From: Plantago major
Taxonomy: Eukaryota > Streptophyta > Magnoliopsida > Lamiales > Plantaginaceae
Direction of reading: 5' to 3'
DNA: 64,000 nt
NCBI GenBank assembly: GCA_026545765.1
Contig: CM048840.1
Span: 18,666,765 to 18,730,764, forward strand
The position numbers and the translations under genes were made by a program. Numbering within the stretch: position 1 is the first letter of the stretch; every line of letters begins with the position of its first letter. The notes beneath the pieces are model-generated. The model saw only the letters and a program-made list of their open reading frames with translations, did no database searches and was not told where the DNA came from. This document shows positions 22,287 through 33,660 of this stretch, in pieces.

Positions 22287-22966
22287 CATCGCACAAGGGA
22301 TTTGGTGCACTAGTAGTTATCTGCTCGTGGTCTTTTACCAGGCGTCCGAGATTCAGAATCTGGGCCTCCAAAGCCTTCTGCTGAGTGTAGATCTCGTCAG
22401 CAGTCATGATCTCTCATGTCCTCGGATGAACAGCTACATCCGCGGGGAGTTCATCTATCCGGACCACTGGAACAGTTTCTGCTACTTGATCTCTGTCTCT
22501 CGGAGGTGCTTGTTGCGGAACTCCTGGATGCCTGTTGTCCCCTTCTTGATACTCTCTCCTTCCGTTTGGGCTTCCTTCACCCCGAGCTTGAGAGGCAGAT
22601 GCCCGCCGGTCTAGAAGGTTCCGCAAATCCTCTTGAGGTGGTTGATTTCCAAACCTCTGTTGGATCGTACGTTGCCTGTTTCTTGATAATGCAGGCTCTA
22701 CTTGAGAAGGAGTAGCCACTGGCGGAGTGGCTTGCGCCCATAGGCACAACATTCTCAGGAACACTTCGGACTCCCCTGTGCGGAGCATCTCTTCCTTCAT
22801 CTAAGGATGGGCTGGCTGTGCACCCCTCGCTCGGATATCTCCTTCCAACGTTCTCTCCAGCCACAGTGGCTCTTCGTCCACGGGTGGGCGGACGTCCCCG
22901 TGGGCGTGGTGGTGGTGTTCCTACGCCTGCAGCACTAGTCCGTGTTGTCCGTCTTGTTCTTGCCAT
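22287..22966 (-). pseudogene. Element B gag, 5' part
   Basis: Starts MARTRRTTRTSAAGVGTP at 22966, 38 bases after the primer site, followed by a Pro/Arg-rich segment (PPPRPRGRPPTRGRR). A frame change near 22780 moves the reading to a second frame (QATPPVATPSQVEPALSRN), which runs on to RTSAADVAVHPRT-like sequence and stops near 22414. Parallel to D 27552-28320. Interrupted by element C at 22286. Confidence 0.82.
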
Positions 22967-23003
22967 CAGCTTAACTTAAACACAAAAACTTTTTGTAAAT
23001 ACT

Positions 23004-23019
23004 CCCACAGACGGCGCCA
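23004..23019 (-). other. Primer-binding site of element B
   Basis: TGGCGCCGTCTGTGGG on the minus strand, three bases after the LTR, identical to that of A. Confidence 0.85.
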
Positions 23020-23022
23020 AAA

Positions 23023-23952
23023 TGTTGAGGGGTAAAACCTCGAACACTAACTAAACTATTACAAGTAACCTAATCTAGGATCCGCCTCCTACTTGAAGTC
23101 CGAAGCAAGACTGGTCTGAGCTAGAGTACCTGAAAGGACTAAGTGGGGGGGTTAGAATGGGTTACCCGGATTGCATATGTCAATCCTGTAAGAGACTTTA
23201 CTCAAGAGAGAGTTGGAAGCTCTCAATGTAATAGTTATGAGGAAGGTTATGAAATCAAGAGTGTTTATCACTTAGGGATCCTCACTTTGATATTGCTTAT
23301 CACTTGGGAATTGTGACTTACCTTAAGGTCTTGGACCTTGTGCTATACTTATAGTTATCGTATCTTATGAGATTGCTCACAAGATGGTGCCAAGTGTATG
23401 CTTCATATTTGGACACCAATGCTACCTTTGGCCCATGGCCCATTAGTGGATAGTAATCTCATACTAATTAATGGGCCTGGGAGGGTAGTTTGGACCTTTC
23501 CCTCTGAGAGTACTGTTCCGCATGTTGGGTTCGTGTAAATTCCTTGGACAGATCTGTATGCTTGGTTGATCTGGCCTTAGGCAACTCAAGGTGTCCGGAC
23601 CTAGAGTTCCACGGAAGTATCTCATTGGTTCTGTTATATACGTTTGGTCTTACTGTGATGGTGGCGTCCAAGATTCTCTCGTCCGGTCCGTTTAGCATCT
23701 TAGGACTGACAGTTTGTGGTACTTGGAAGGACCATGTGACCTTTTGTCAGGTTCGAAAGTCATCCATCTAGCTTGGTCGGACCTAGCTGAAATGGCGTGC
23801 TGACTTGTAAATACTAGTTGACCTGAGATGGTTTCCTTTATGTCGGACCATTCGAAGGTCGGACTAGCAATGAATAGGCTATCTCAGCCTTGATGCGCTT
23901 TAGGCACGCTCTATGGCGCCCTTAACGGATTGGACACATGTCCGTATGAACA
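23023..23952 (-). repeat. 5' LTR of element B (930 bp)
   Basis: TGTTGAGGGG...TGAACA. Same family as C and D but longer, with an extra block near 23243-23310 (TATGAAATCAAGAGTG). The minus strand has TATAAGTA near 23355 in place of TATAAATA. Confidence 0.88.

Positions 23953-24006
<54 letters not shown>
23953..24006. repeat. (ATT)n microsatellite
   Basis: An uninterrupted run of ATT triplets of about 54 bases next to the LTR of B. It may be part of the original target; its repetitiveness hides B's target duplication. The bases up to 24104 are AT-rich without a gene. Confidence 0.95.
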
Positions 24007-24009
<3 letters not shown>

Positions 24010-24104
24010 TAATTAAATAAATCATATTATTCACTAAAATAAAATATTAATCTCATATAACTTTATCTACAATAATCCAAAAAATATTTTTAACATATAT
24101 TTGA

Positions 24105-26368
24105 ATTCGTCATGACAAGACAAATCTATATACACCAATTTTGAATACTATTATTAATTAGATAAATTGTTTTATTAATTAAAATAAAATATAAATTTAT
24201 TGAATAAAATAAAATAAAATAATGAAATTTTAAAAATTAAAAATGACTCATTAAAACACATTATAAATAATTAATGTAGCATCAAGCATTCAAAAAAATA
24301 CTCATTTTAAATAGTTTAGCATCAAACATTCTGGACAAACTAAAATTAATATACGATTATTTTGATTAGCCTCATATATGTATATCTATACGACCATACC
24401 ATTTGCGCACTTTCGGTTATTCTGGCACTTTCCTATATTTTTCTACTATATTCTAAAGTTGATGGTTTACTTTGAAGCACACATGATCCGCATGTGCATA
24501 AATGATACTTGGAGCGCTTTTTAATTACTTGGACATTTTCTAATACAAAATTAAAGTAAAAAAATTCATTTTAAGTTGTATTAACTCTCTACTTTTTTTT
24601 TTTTTTAATTTAGGTTTCGACTTTTCTCAAAATACTTATGTATGAAAAATAATGAATAGTCGTAGGAGATAGTAAATAAAGTAGAAGAGGTGAGAAGGTA
24701 AAGAATAAAGTAATAAATTAATTTTCAATTTTTAGGCATGTGAAGATGAGATCCATCCATATATTATAAAAGCCAGTTTTATTATCAATTCTAGCTATGG
24801 TACTTTGGCCTCAAATCAATGTGAGAAATTATTTCATTTTTTTAGATTAAAAAATGACAAAACAATTATAATCAGGGTAAATTTAATTTTGATGCCAAGT
24901 TAATGCGTATTTGATTCTGTTACCTTTACAATTTTAATCTAATTTTGGTTACATAATTCTGCCAATGATATTAAACATTTGCAACTATTTATAAATGTGA
25001 TCAATAAAATCTTCTAAATCCCATAATTCCATCAAAATCGCCACCCACACACTAATTTTTCTTAATGGGCATGAATCAAGATTAGAGGACCTTTGGATTT
25101 ATGCTTGACATAGTTCCTTCAACTAATCTTCTAAGAATGTTCTATGAATCATGTACTAGACGTGCTATTTTAAGTTCCAGAAGATAGAAGAGACACACGT
25201 GAGCTAATTGGTGGTGTGTTGATCTTTACATGTATATTAACAACTTTTTACATGTGAAGACTTTCAATTTCCTTTTATTTATGTATATGATTCGATCGGT
25301 AGGATGAGGTATAAGGTTTCTCTTCTCTACGATCTCTGGCTGGAAGGACTGGTTCTATCCAACCCGAATTTCAACCTCGTTCGAAATAATGATGTTCAAG
25401 TCCGGTCTGGTATATACTCGAACCCGTTCCATACCTTTGTTATAAGAGCCGATCACAACATTTTATGATTAAGTTAGTAAAGGCTACATTTTTTCCGGCG
25501 GAAGGGGGGGGAGTCTGCATATACTCTCTAGGCGGGGAAACTCTCTTAGATCTTCTCTCTACTTTCTTGATACATAACGGGCCTGGGGGATCTGATACTC
25601 TCTAGGTGGGGAAACTCTCTTAGATCTTCTCTCTACTTTCCTGATCTCCATAACGAGCCTGGGGGATCTGATACTCTTCAGGTGGGGAAACTCTCTTAGA
25701 TTTTCTCTCTACTTTCCTGGTCTCCATAACGAGCCGGGGGAGGACGGGGATCAGCTAATACTCTCTAGGCGGGGGAAATATCTTCGATCTTCTTTGTACT
25801 TTTTTGATCTCCATTACGGGCCTGGAGGGGGGTCCGGTATACTCTCTAGGCGGGGAAACTCTCTTCTATCTTCTCTTTACTTTCTTCATCCATAACGGGC
25901 CCCGGGGGGACAACCGTACCATATGAAATTATATTCGTAGAATAATAATTTTTGTGTCTTTGGTGGGGTGACGCATACCACCGTGGGGTTGCCGGGAACC
26001 AGTGGGTTGGAAAAAACAATCGTGACATGTGAAATTACGTGTGTATACTATTTGTGTGTATATGTGGTGGGGTGACCACATATCACCGTGAGATTGTTGG
26101 GAACAACCCTATTGATTGTGTTGTATACTTTTGTATTTTATTTTCGTTCCGTTTGAGGGATAGATTTTTTTGTAAAAAAACATGAACCTGTTACTAATTA
26201 ACAAGTCGGGTATGGTAGGACCCTATTTTTACATTTTCTATAGTTAACATAAATAAACACTCAATGATATAATATTGGATGAAGAATGACTACCGACCGA
26301 CACCACGACCAACGTTGTCTACAAGAAGTTTTGACTATCTTTTTATTTTTCGATTAATTTATTTAATC
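24105..26368. repeat. Left arm of a large inverted repeat
   Basis: The reverse complement matches 44259-46442 in order over about 2.2 kb. Examples: CTTTGGCCTCAAATCAATG (24806) against CATTGATTTGAGGCCAAAG near 45727, and CCACGACCAACGTTGTC (26303) against GACAACGTTGGTCGTGG near 44308. Identity looks like 85-90% by eye. It contains no credible ORF. Between the arms lie element D and about 1.2 kb of older spacer. The element type is unknown: a fold-back or long-TIR transposon, or an inverted duplication. Confidence 0.85.
25521..25905. repeat. Five tandem units of 74-87 bp inside the left arm
   Basis: Units begin ATACTCTCTAGGCGGGGAAA or a variant at about 25521, 25595, 25671, 25758 and 25839, each followed by a CT-rich part and CATAACGGGCC. 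The right arm has four such units in reverse (about 44735-45060). Confidence 0.85.
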
Positions 26369-26640
26369 CTCACATTTCAATTTATTATTAAAAGTAAACT
26401 AACCGTATCAACATTTCACGTAGGATGGTTAGAATTTGAATGAATCTGGTGGATTTAGCCGATCAACTTTATATATTACATTATATTCAAAGTAGTATAA
26501 TAATTAAAAAAGTTTAACTAAGCTTGTAATTCAATTTAAATCTCATCCGTTGATCTTCCTAATTCAATTTGAATCTGGTACGTACATGTGTCATTGTTTC
26601 AGTAGAAGGTGCAGGGTTCGAATCCCATTGGCGTAAGTTT
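26369..26640. other. Spacer with possible SINE remnant at D's insertion site
   Basis: AT-rich sequence without a gene. GGTTCGAATCC at 26615-26625, inside AGGTGCAGGGTTCGAATCCC, is an exact RNA polymerase III B box. Target base AGTTT (26636-26640) follows, and T-rich sequence continues beyond D at 43375. A tRNA-derived SINE split by D is possible, but I see no A box. Confidence 0.35.
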
Positions 26641-27495
26641 TGTTGTTAGGACATGTGTCCAATCCGTTAAGGGCGCCATAGAGCATGTCCTAAAGCGCAT
26701 CACGGCTTAAATAGCCAATTCAGTACTGGTCCGACCTCACATGGTCCGGCCAAGGTGAATCAACCAGTACGCTAAAGTCACTGTGCCCTCACAGCAAGTC
26801 TGAGCTAGCTGGAGAAGGGACTTCTAAACCTGGCTACGTCAGTACAGAGATGCCAAACGGACCGGACGAGAGAATCTCGGACGCCACCATCACATTAAGA
26901 CCAAAACGTATATAACAGAACCACTGAGATACTTCCGTGAGACTCTTGGCTCGGACATCCAGAGTTACCCAAGGGCAGATCAACCAAGCAGACAGATCTG
27001 TCCGAGGGACTGACACGGACCCAACGGACGGAACAGTATTCTCAGAGGGAAAAGGTCCCAACTACCCTCCCAGGCCCATTGATTAGTATTGGGTTACTGT
27101 TCACTAATGGGCCGTGGGCCAAAGGTAGCATTGGTGTCCAAATCTGAAGCGTACACTTGGCATCATCTTATGGGCGACCTCATAAGGTACGATAACTATA
27201 AATATAGCACAAGGACCAAGACCTTAAAGGAGCAAGATAAAAGTGACATATGTGTGATAATCCCTCATAACTATTACATTGAAAGTTTCCGACTCTCTCT
27301 TGAGTAAAGTCTCTTACCGGATTGACATAGGCAATCCGGGTAACCCATTCTAACCCCCCCCCCCCCCCCACTTAGTCCTTTCAGGTACTCAAGCTCGGAC
27401 CGGTACTACGTCGGACTTTAAGTCAGAGGCGGGGCTTAGACTAGGTTGCTTGTAATAGTTTAGTTAGTTAGTGTTCGAGGTTTTACCCCTCAGCA
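26641..27495 (+). repeat. 5' LTR of element D (855 bp)
   Basis: TGTTG at 26641 to CAGCA at 27495. A run of 16 C stands at 27354-27369; the 3' LTR has 12 C, T and 3 C at the same place. Confidence 0.95.
27197..27204 (+). promoter_or_regulatory. TATA box of element D LTR promoter
   Basis: TATAAATA about 290 bases before the LTR end, matching the place in the other LTRs. Transcription would run right into gag. Confidence 0.6.
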
Positions 27496-27498
27496 TTT

Positions 27499-27514
27499 TG
27501 GCGCCGTCTATGGG
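27499..27514 (+). other. Primer-binding site of element D
   Basis: TGGCGCCGTCTATGGG, one base different from A and B (CTATGGG for CTGTGGG), three bases after the LTR. Complementary to the same tRNA end with one mismatch. Confidence 0.85.
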
Positions 27515-27551
27515 AAACGAGACAAGAAGTTTTCGTGTTTGAATTGAGCTA

Positions 27552-29200
27552 ATGGCAAGAACAAGACGAACAGCGCGGGCTGGTGCTGCAGGAGTGGGGA
27601 CTCCACCACCGCGTCCACGAGGACGTCCGCCCACCCGGGGACGCAGAGCCACTGTGACTGGAAGGAGATATCCGAGTGAGGGACGCACGGACAGCCCGTC
27701 CTCGGATGAAGGGGTCGTACGAGCTTCTCCGGCAGAAGCTCAAGGCCCTGCAGCAGGTCAACAGTTCACTATGCCCGATGATCGCACTGTCCGCACTAGT
27801 GATCTCGGACTAAGCGAGACGCAGTTCAATAGGTTGCTCACAATCATTCAAGGGTGCCTGGGGTCCAAAAATGCTCCTCCTCAACACACCACTCCGCCAG
27901 TGGTCACTCCTCCTCAGGCAGAGCCTGCATTATCGAGGAACAGGCAACGTCCGATCCAAGAGAGGTTGGGGAACCAGCCACCTCAAGAGGATTTGCGGAA
28001 CCTTCTCGACCGGCGGGCGTCTGCCTCTCACGCTCGAGGTGAAGGAAGCCCAAACGGAAGGAGAGAGTATCAAGAAGGAGATAATAGGCACCTAGGAGCT
28101 CCGCGACAAGCACCTCCTAGAGACAGAGATCAGGTGGCAGAAACTGTTCCAGCGGTCCGGATAGAAGAACTCCCTGCGGATGTAGTTGTGCATCCGAGGA
28201 CAGGAGGAATCATGACTGCCGACGAAATCTATGCTCAACAGAAGGCTTTGGAGGCCCAGATTCTGAATCTCGGACGCCTGGTAAAGTTCCATGAGCAGAT
28301 AATCACTAGTACACCAAATCCCTTGTGTGATGAAATCATGAGAGAAAAGGAAACGAACAGAAACTCGGATCAAGCAATCCCGAGCTTGGAGTACTACTAC
28401 GGGGATGCTTGTCTTGTTGGACACCTGACAAGGTACAACAGCAAGATGGATTCCAAGGGAATGAGCGACAATACAAAAGCTCTCACGTTCTCATCTACTC
28501 TCTTCGGAACGGCTATGGATTGGTACCTTTCCGCTTCACGAACAAGTCGATAAAGTCATATGCGGACCTTTCTTCAAAGTTCTTGGCGCGATTTGGAAAG
28601 GCAAAGAGGAGAAAGCGAACCATAGAGCACCTGGCAGAAGTTAGACAGCGGGAGCAAGAGGATCTTAGGACCTTCTTAGATCGCTTTCACGCCGAAGTTC
28701 TTCGAGTTGAGCCGCACAGTATTAAGGAACGGGTCCGTCACCTGTACGCTAATACTTTCAACTCAGAGCTCCGCAGAAAACTATCTAGTCAGGAGGTGGG
28801 GAGTGAGAAGCATTTAGATGACATCGAAAGAAAGAAGTGATGAGAGGAGTAGAGGAGAATGGAGAATGTTGAAAGAAGGTTGGGAAAGGAGAAAAAGGAT
28901 CCTGAAGCAGCAAGAGCACGAAGGAAAGTGAGAAAAGAGAAGGAGGGAGATAGAGGCTTCCAGAGAGAGAGAGAAGAGAGGATAGGAGATATGCGGATTA
29001 TACATCTCCGAAGATCCGATCCGACATCTTGGCGACTATCATCGAGAAAAAGCTGGACGTTCAATGGCCCAAGCCCTCTCACAACAACCGGAAGAATAGG
29101 GATGCAAAGGGGTATTGCAAGTTCCACAAGTGCCGTGGTCACGAGACTGATGACTGTATCCAACTAAAAATAGAGGTTGAACACTTGGTACGAGAAGGCA
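27552..29200 (+). pseudogene. Element D gag (frameshifted)
   Basis: Starts MARTRRTARAGAAGVGTP, with a Pro/Arg-rich N-terminus. The capsid region (PLCDEIMREKETNRNSD, YYGDACLVGHLTRYNSK) is read to GTAMDWY near 28530. A frameshift there moves it to the frame with TNKSIKSYADLSSKF, which stops near 28838 (DDIERKK). A Lys/Glu-rich linker follows in a third frame. The zinc finger CKFHKCRGHETDDC lies at about 29116-29157 in the frame of pol. The finger differs from CCHC: C-x2-H-x4-G-H-x4-C. The normal role is particle assembly and RNA binding. Confidence 0.85.
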
Positions 29201-32200
29201 AGCTCAAGGAGCACATCTACACGGATGAACCCTCTAGGCACGATAGAGCGGAGCGAAGAAGGGAGGATAATGCTACAGAACCACCTCCCCGTCCGCTATA
29301 TTTGCCACCTCCACCGGCTCACTATCCGCCTCGCACGGATGGACATCCGTATAGATACTGCGATGGCATGGATATGGAGAACCCTCCCTACAGCGGAGTA
29401 ATCAACACCATTGCAGGCAGGTCATCCGGAGGTGACAGTAGGAACGCAAGAGAGCATACAGCTCAAAATCTTCGGAACAACGATAGAGTGTACGCTGCTC
29501 CAGCGATTCGGGGTATAAACGCTATATCTTTCGATGATAGTGAGATTCCTCCTCCTATGGCAGGAGGAGAGGACATCGATGATCCAGATGTTCCGCTAGT
29601 GGTTTCCTTGACCATCGCAACTTATCGAGTGAACAAGATTTTGGTAGACACCGGGAGTTCCTCGAATATCATTTCCAAAAGAACACTGGACCAGATGGCC
29701 CTGGGGAGAATCCAATATGAGAGGGTCCACACCTCTATACTGGGATTTGGAGGGGGAACAGTTCGACCCCTGGGAAGTGTTATGTTACACGTTTCACTTG
29801 GTACTTTCCCAGAAAGAGTTACTCAGTTGGTCCGATTTGTAGTGGTGGACCGTACTTTCGACTACAACGCCATCTTTGGGCGTCCGGGGCTTAATCAATT
29901 CCGAGCTATCCCCTCCACTCTCCATAACAGAATGAAGTTTCCAACTCCCTTTGGAGTCGGAGAAGAGGTGGGAAACGTCCGCGAAGCCTGGGAATATTAC
30001 ATAATGTCCACAAGAAGAGCGTCTGCCCCCGTGCTGGCGACCACCCTGACCTCTGGTCCGTCAGCTGTTCTTCCAGCCAAAAAGGAGAACCCGCAGATCG
30101 GAGTGGGGAGCCAAAAGGAGAAGTTTCCTAGAACATTGCGAATCGAGCCTCACGAGACTCTCAAGGAAATTGAGATTGTTGCTGGAAACCCGGATAAGAA
30201 AACAAGAATTGGGACCGAGATGACCGCAGAGGTAGAAATGAAGCTCATCGCTTGTCTCCGTGAAAACAGCGATGTGTTTGCCTAGAGTACCGATGACTTG
30301 AAGGGGATTGACCCGAGGATCACCGTTCACCGTCTGAACATGGATCCCTCGATCAAGTACATCCGACAAAAAAGGAAAGATTTCGGTCCGGTCAAGGATG
30401 CCATCATATCCGCTGAAGTGGAGCGACTCCTGAAAGCAGGGCACATTGAAGAAGTCCGTTATTCTGATTGGGTGTGCAATGTAGTCCTGGTAGAGAAGTC
30501 ACCGGGCAAATGGCGGATGTGCAACGACTTCACTAGGTTGACCAAGTTCTGCCCAAAGGATCCGTACCCTTTGTCGCGGATAGATCAATTGGTTGACTCC
30601 ACGTCCGGATGTGCATTGTTGAGTTTCATGGACGCATACCAAGGTTTTTACCAAATCCGGATGGCCAAAGAAGACATCAAGAAAACAGCTTTCTTCGCTG
30701 CCGGGGGTGTATACTGCTTCAAGGTAATGCCCTTCGGATTAAAAATGCGGGAGCCACCTACCAGCGTCTTGTGAATCAGATTTTCAAGGAAGAGATTGGG
30801 AAAACCATGGAAGTGTATGTGGACGACATGCTCGTCAAGAGCAAAACTGAAGAGCAACATGTGCACCATCTGAACAAATGCTTCGCTATCCTTAGGAAGT
30901 ATGGAATGAAATTGAATCCCGAGAAATGCACGTTCGGAGTAAAAGGAGGGAAGTTCCTCGGGTACATGGTTACCGAGAGAGGGATAAGCGTGAACCCAGA
31001 AAATATCAAGGCAATCCTAGATCTGCCGCAACCAAAAACCCTCAATGAGGTACAACAACTCATAGGACGTCTGATGTCCTTAAGTCGTTTCATTTCACGA
31101 TCAGCGGAGAAAAATCTCCCGTTCTTCAAAATCCTCCGGAAAGGAGAGGGCTTTGAGTGGACTGCGGAATGTTCTGAGGCTTTCGAGAAATTGAAAAAGT
31201 ACCTCCATTCTCCTCCACTGCTCTCCAAACCCGTCGAAGGAGAACCACTCTACCTCTACCTGGCTATCACGGAAGAGGCAATGAGTTCCGTGTTAGTACG
31301 GATTCAGGCTAACGATCACCTTCCAATCTACTATCTTAGCAAAGCCCTTGCTGGGGCGGAGACAAGATACGTGAAGATTGAGAAACTTGCATATGCGTTA
31401 GTTTACACCGCAAGGCGGTTAAAACCATACTTCAAGTCTCATAAAATTGTGGTACTAACTGCGGAACCTTTGAAACAGGTCCTGGGAAATCCCGATCAGT
31501 CTGGACGACTCTCTAAGTGGGCGATCGAGCTAAGCGAATACGACATTTGCTATCAGGCTCCGTCAGCCAAGAAAGCTCAAGTCCTCGCCGATTTCTTAGC
31601 GGAATATCCTGAGGCGGATTCAGAGAAGGTCCCTGACAAACAGGCATTCGAATGCTTAGTCACCAAGCAGGTTGTCCGGAAGCCAGTTCCGCCGCAGTTC
31701 AACCCAGCAAACCTCGAAGATGCCCAATTTATCAATCAGTCTCTATCTGCATCTTATGAGGAAACTCGAGTCAACCAGATGTTCCTTCTTGACGGTATGG
31801 CAAGCGAGTCCGGAACTAATAACTCCGGACCAGAAAGCAAAGAAACAGAGGATCAAAGGTGGGAACCTCGGGAGCCCGCAGGAGATCTCCAAGCCGAAAA
31901 ACATCCTTCTGATACCTGGACATTGGAAGTGGATGGTTCCTCCACTGGAAGAGTCGGAGGGATTGGAATCTTCTTTAAGAGCCCCGATGGCGCGGAACTT
32001 GACTACGCGATATCCCTGGAGTTCAAAGTTACAAACAATGAGGCTGAGTATGAAGCATTGATAGTCGGACTGCGACTGGCAAAATCCCTGCAAGTTCGGA
32101 AGCTCAAAGCTTTCACGGATTCACAGCTCGTGGAAGCTCAATTTTCAGGAACTTTTGCCACAAAAGGTCCTTCGATGATCAAGTATCTCGAGCTACTCAA

Positions 32201-33615
32201 GCAGGAAGCCGATCACTTTGAGGAATTCACCCTAGAAAAGTTTGACAGAGCCTGGAACGAAAGAGCGGATGCCCTGGCAAAATATGCGTCCGCAACAGGT
32301 GCTTTAGACACAAGGAGATTGATTTTGCTCGCTGTTACTGACTCATCCGTCATGAGTCTCAATTCCGCCGTCATGGTAACTGACGCGGGCAGAAATTGGA
32401 TGACTGACATCTGGAACTATCTCAAGGACGGATCTCTTCCAGCTGATCCGAAGAAATCAAGGAGCGTGCAATGTAGAGCAAACAGGTACTTTATACTGGG
32501 GGAAGATTTGTACAAGAGATCATTTGCAGGGACCCATTTGCGGTGCTTGAGCCCGCAAGAATCAAAGACTGTGCTGGAGGAGATACACAGCGGGAGCTGC
32601 GGAAGTCATTCCGGGGGAAGGACTCTCGCCCAGAAAATTATACGACAAGGTTATTACTGGCCTAGTATCAATAAGGATTCCGCTGACTACGCTCGGAAGT
32701 GCCCTGATTGCCAATACTATGCGAACATTCCACATCGTCCGACGCATCCTATGATTCCGTCAATCATAGCGTGTCCATTCGACCAATGGGGCATTGATAT
32801 AGTCGGACCGTTCCCGAGAGGCACCCAGCAGCGGATGTTCCTGATTGTGGCTGTTGAATATTTTACCAAATGGGTAGAAGCGGTATCGCAACCATTACGA
32901 GAGTCGAAAAGGACCTTTATCCGGAAGAATATCATCTCGCCACTTTGGCTCGCCAGATTCTCGCCTCTCATAATGGTGCCCAGCTTCGTGACATAGGCTC
33001 AAGGAATAGCTGGCGTCCTTCAAAATCGAGCAATGTTTTACATCTGTTTGATACCCGCAAGCCAATGGACAGGCTGAGTCCACGAACAAAACAATAGTCA
33101 AGATCCTCGAGAAGCGGTTAAGAACTTCACAAGAAAGTTGGGCGGACGACCTGAAAGGCGTGCTATGGGCTCATCGCACCACTGCACGGACCGCGACCAA
33201 CGAAACTCCATTCGCCTTGGTATATGGCTCGGAGGCAGTCATACCGTCCGAGATTGCCATTGAGACTATGAGGATCCAAGAGTTCGAAGGCATTGACAAT
33301 CTAGAAGCTCGGATATTCAACCTGGACTTGCTCGAACAGAAAAGGTCTGAGGCACTGGCGAATATCCATAGGTATCAGGCAACTGCTGCCCGAACCTACA
33401 ACAGGAACGTTCGAGCGACTAACTTGCAAATCGGAGACCTAGTGCTTCGCCGAGCCGACATTTTGAACAATATTGGAAAACTCAAGCCCAAGTGGGAAGG
33501 ACCCTACAAGAATGTCGGAGCAAGAGTGAATGGGAGTTATGAATTAGAAGATGAGAACGGACATCCCCTCAACCATCCGTGGAATGCTAGAAACCTTCAG
33601 AAATTCTACGCATAA
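29201..33615 (+). pseudogene. Element D pol: protease, RT, RNase H, aRNase H, integrase
   Basis: Domains in order: aspartic protease (LVDTGSSSN near 29641), RT (about 30300-31090; YVDDMLVKSK near 30815), RNase H (about 31230-31600), archaeal-type RNase H (WTLEVDGSSTGR near 31918; DSQLVEAQF near 32118), H2C2 zinc finger (about 32530-32720), integrase core (WGIDIVGPFPR near 32788) and a chromatin-side tail ending RNLQKFYA. Lesions: TGG to TAG at 30283-30285 (A reads DIFAWST here), one base missing near 30744 (KNAGATY), and one near 32957. The second integrase aspartate is histidine (codon 32969-32971, HNGAQ). Apart from these breaks the frame is long, so decay is recent. Confidence 0.9.
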
Positions 33616-33660
33616 AGATGGCTATGCGAACCTCCGTCAGATCGTTTGGTCATCTTAGAT

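Larger units (their letters stand above)
6305..23952 (-). mobile_element. Tat-clade Ty3/gypsy LTR retrotransposon B (outer host of A and C)
   Basis: A leftward element read from its 5' LTR (23952-23023) through the primer site, the gag start (22966-22287), then interrupted by element C (14790-22281). It resumes with the rest of gag and pol (14789-10981) and its antisense block (10930-6305), where element A is inserted. The 3' LTR must lie left of the window beyond A. Apart from C, it has an internal deletion that joins gag to RT near 14270. The right flank is an (ATT)n run, so its target duplication cannot be defined. Confidence 0.9.

Noticed and set aside
22577..22966. Separate gene beginning MARTRRTTRT
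   Set aside because: It is the start of element B's gag, as shown by the matching starts in A and D and the primer site just before it.
25521..25905. CRISPR-like array
   Set aside because: Units are long, adjacent, of varying length and without unique spacers, in a plant genome; an ordinary tandem repeat.
26605..26635. tRNA gene
   Set aside because: Only a B-box-like stretch is present; no A box, anticodon arm or acceptor stem can be formed.
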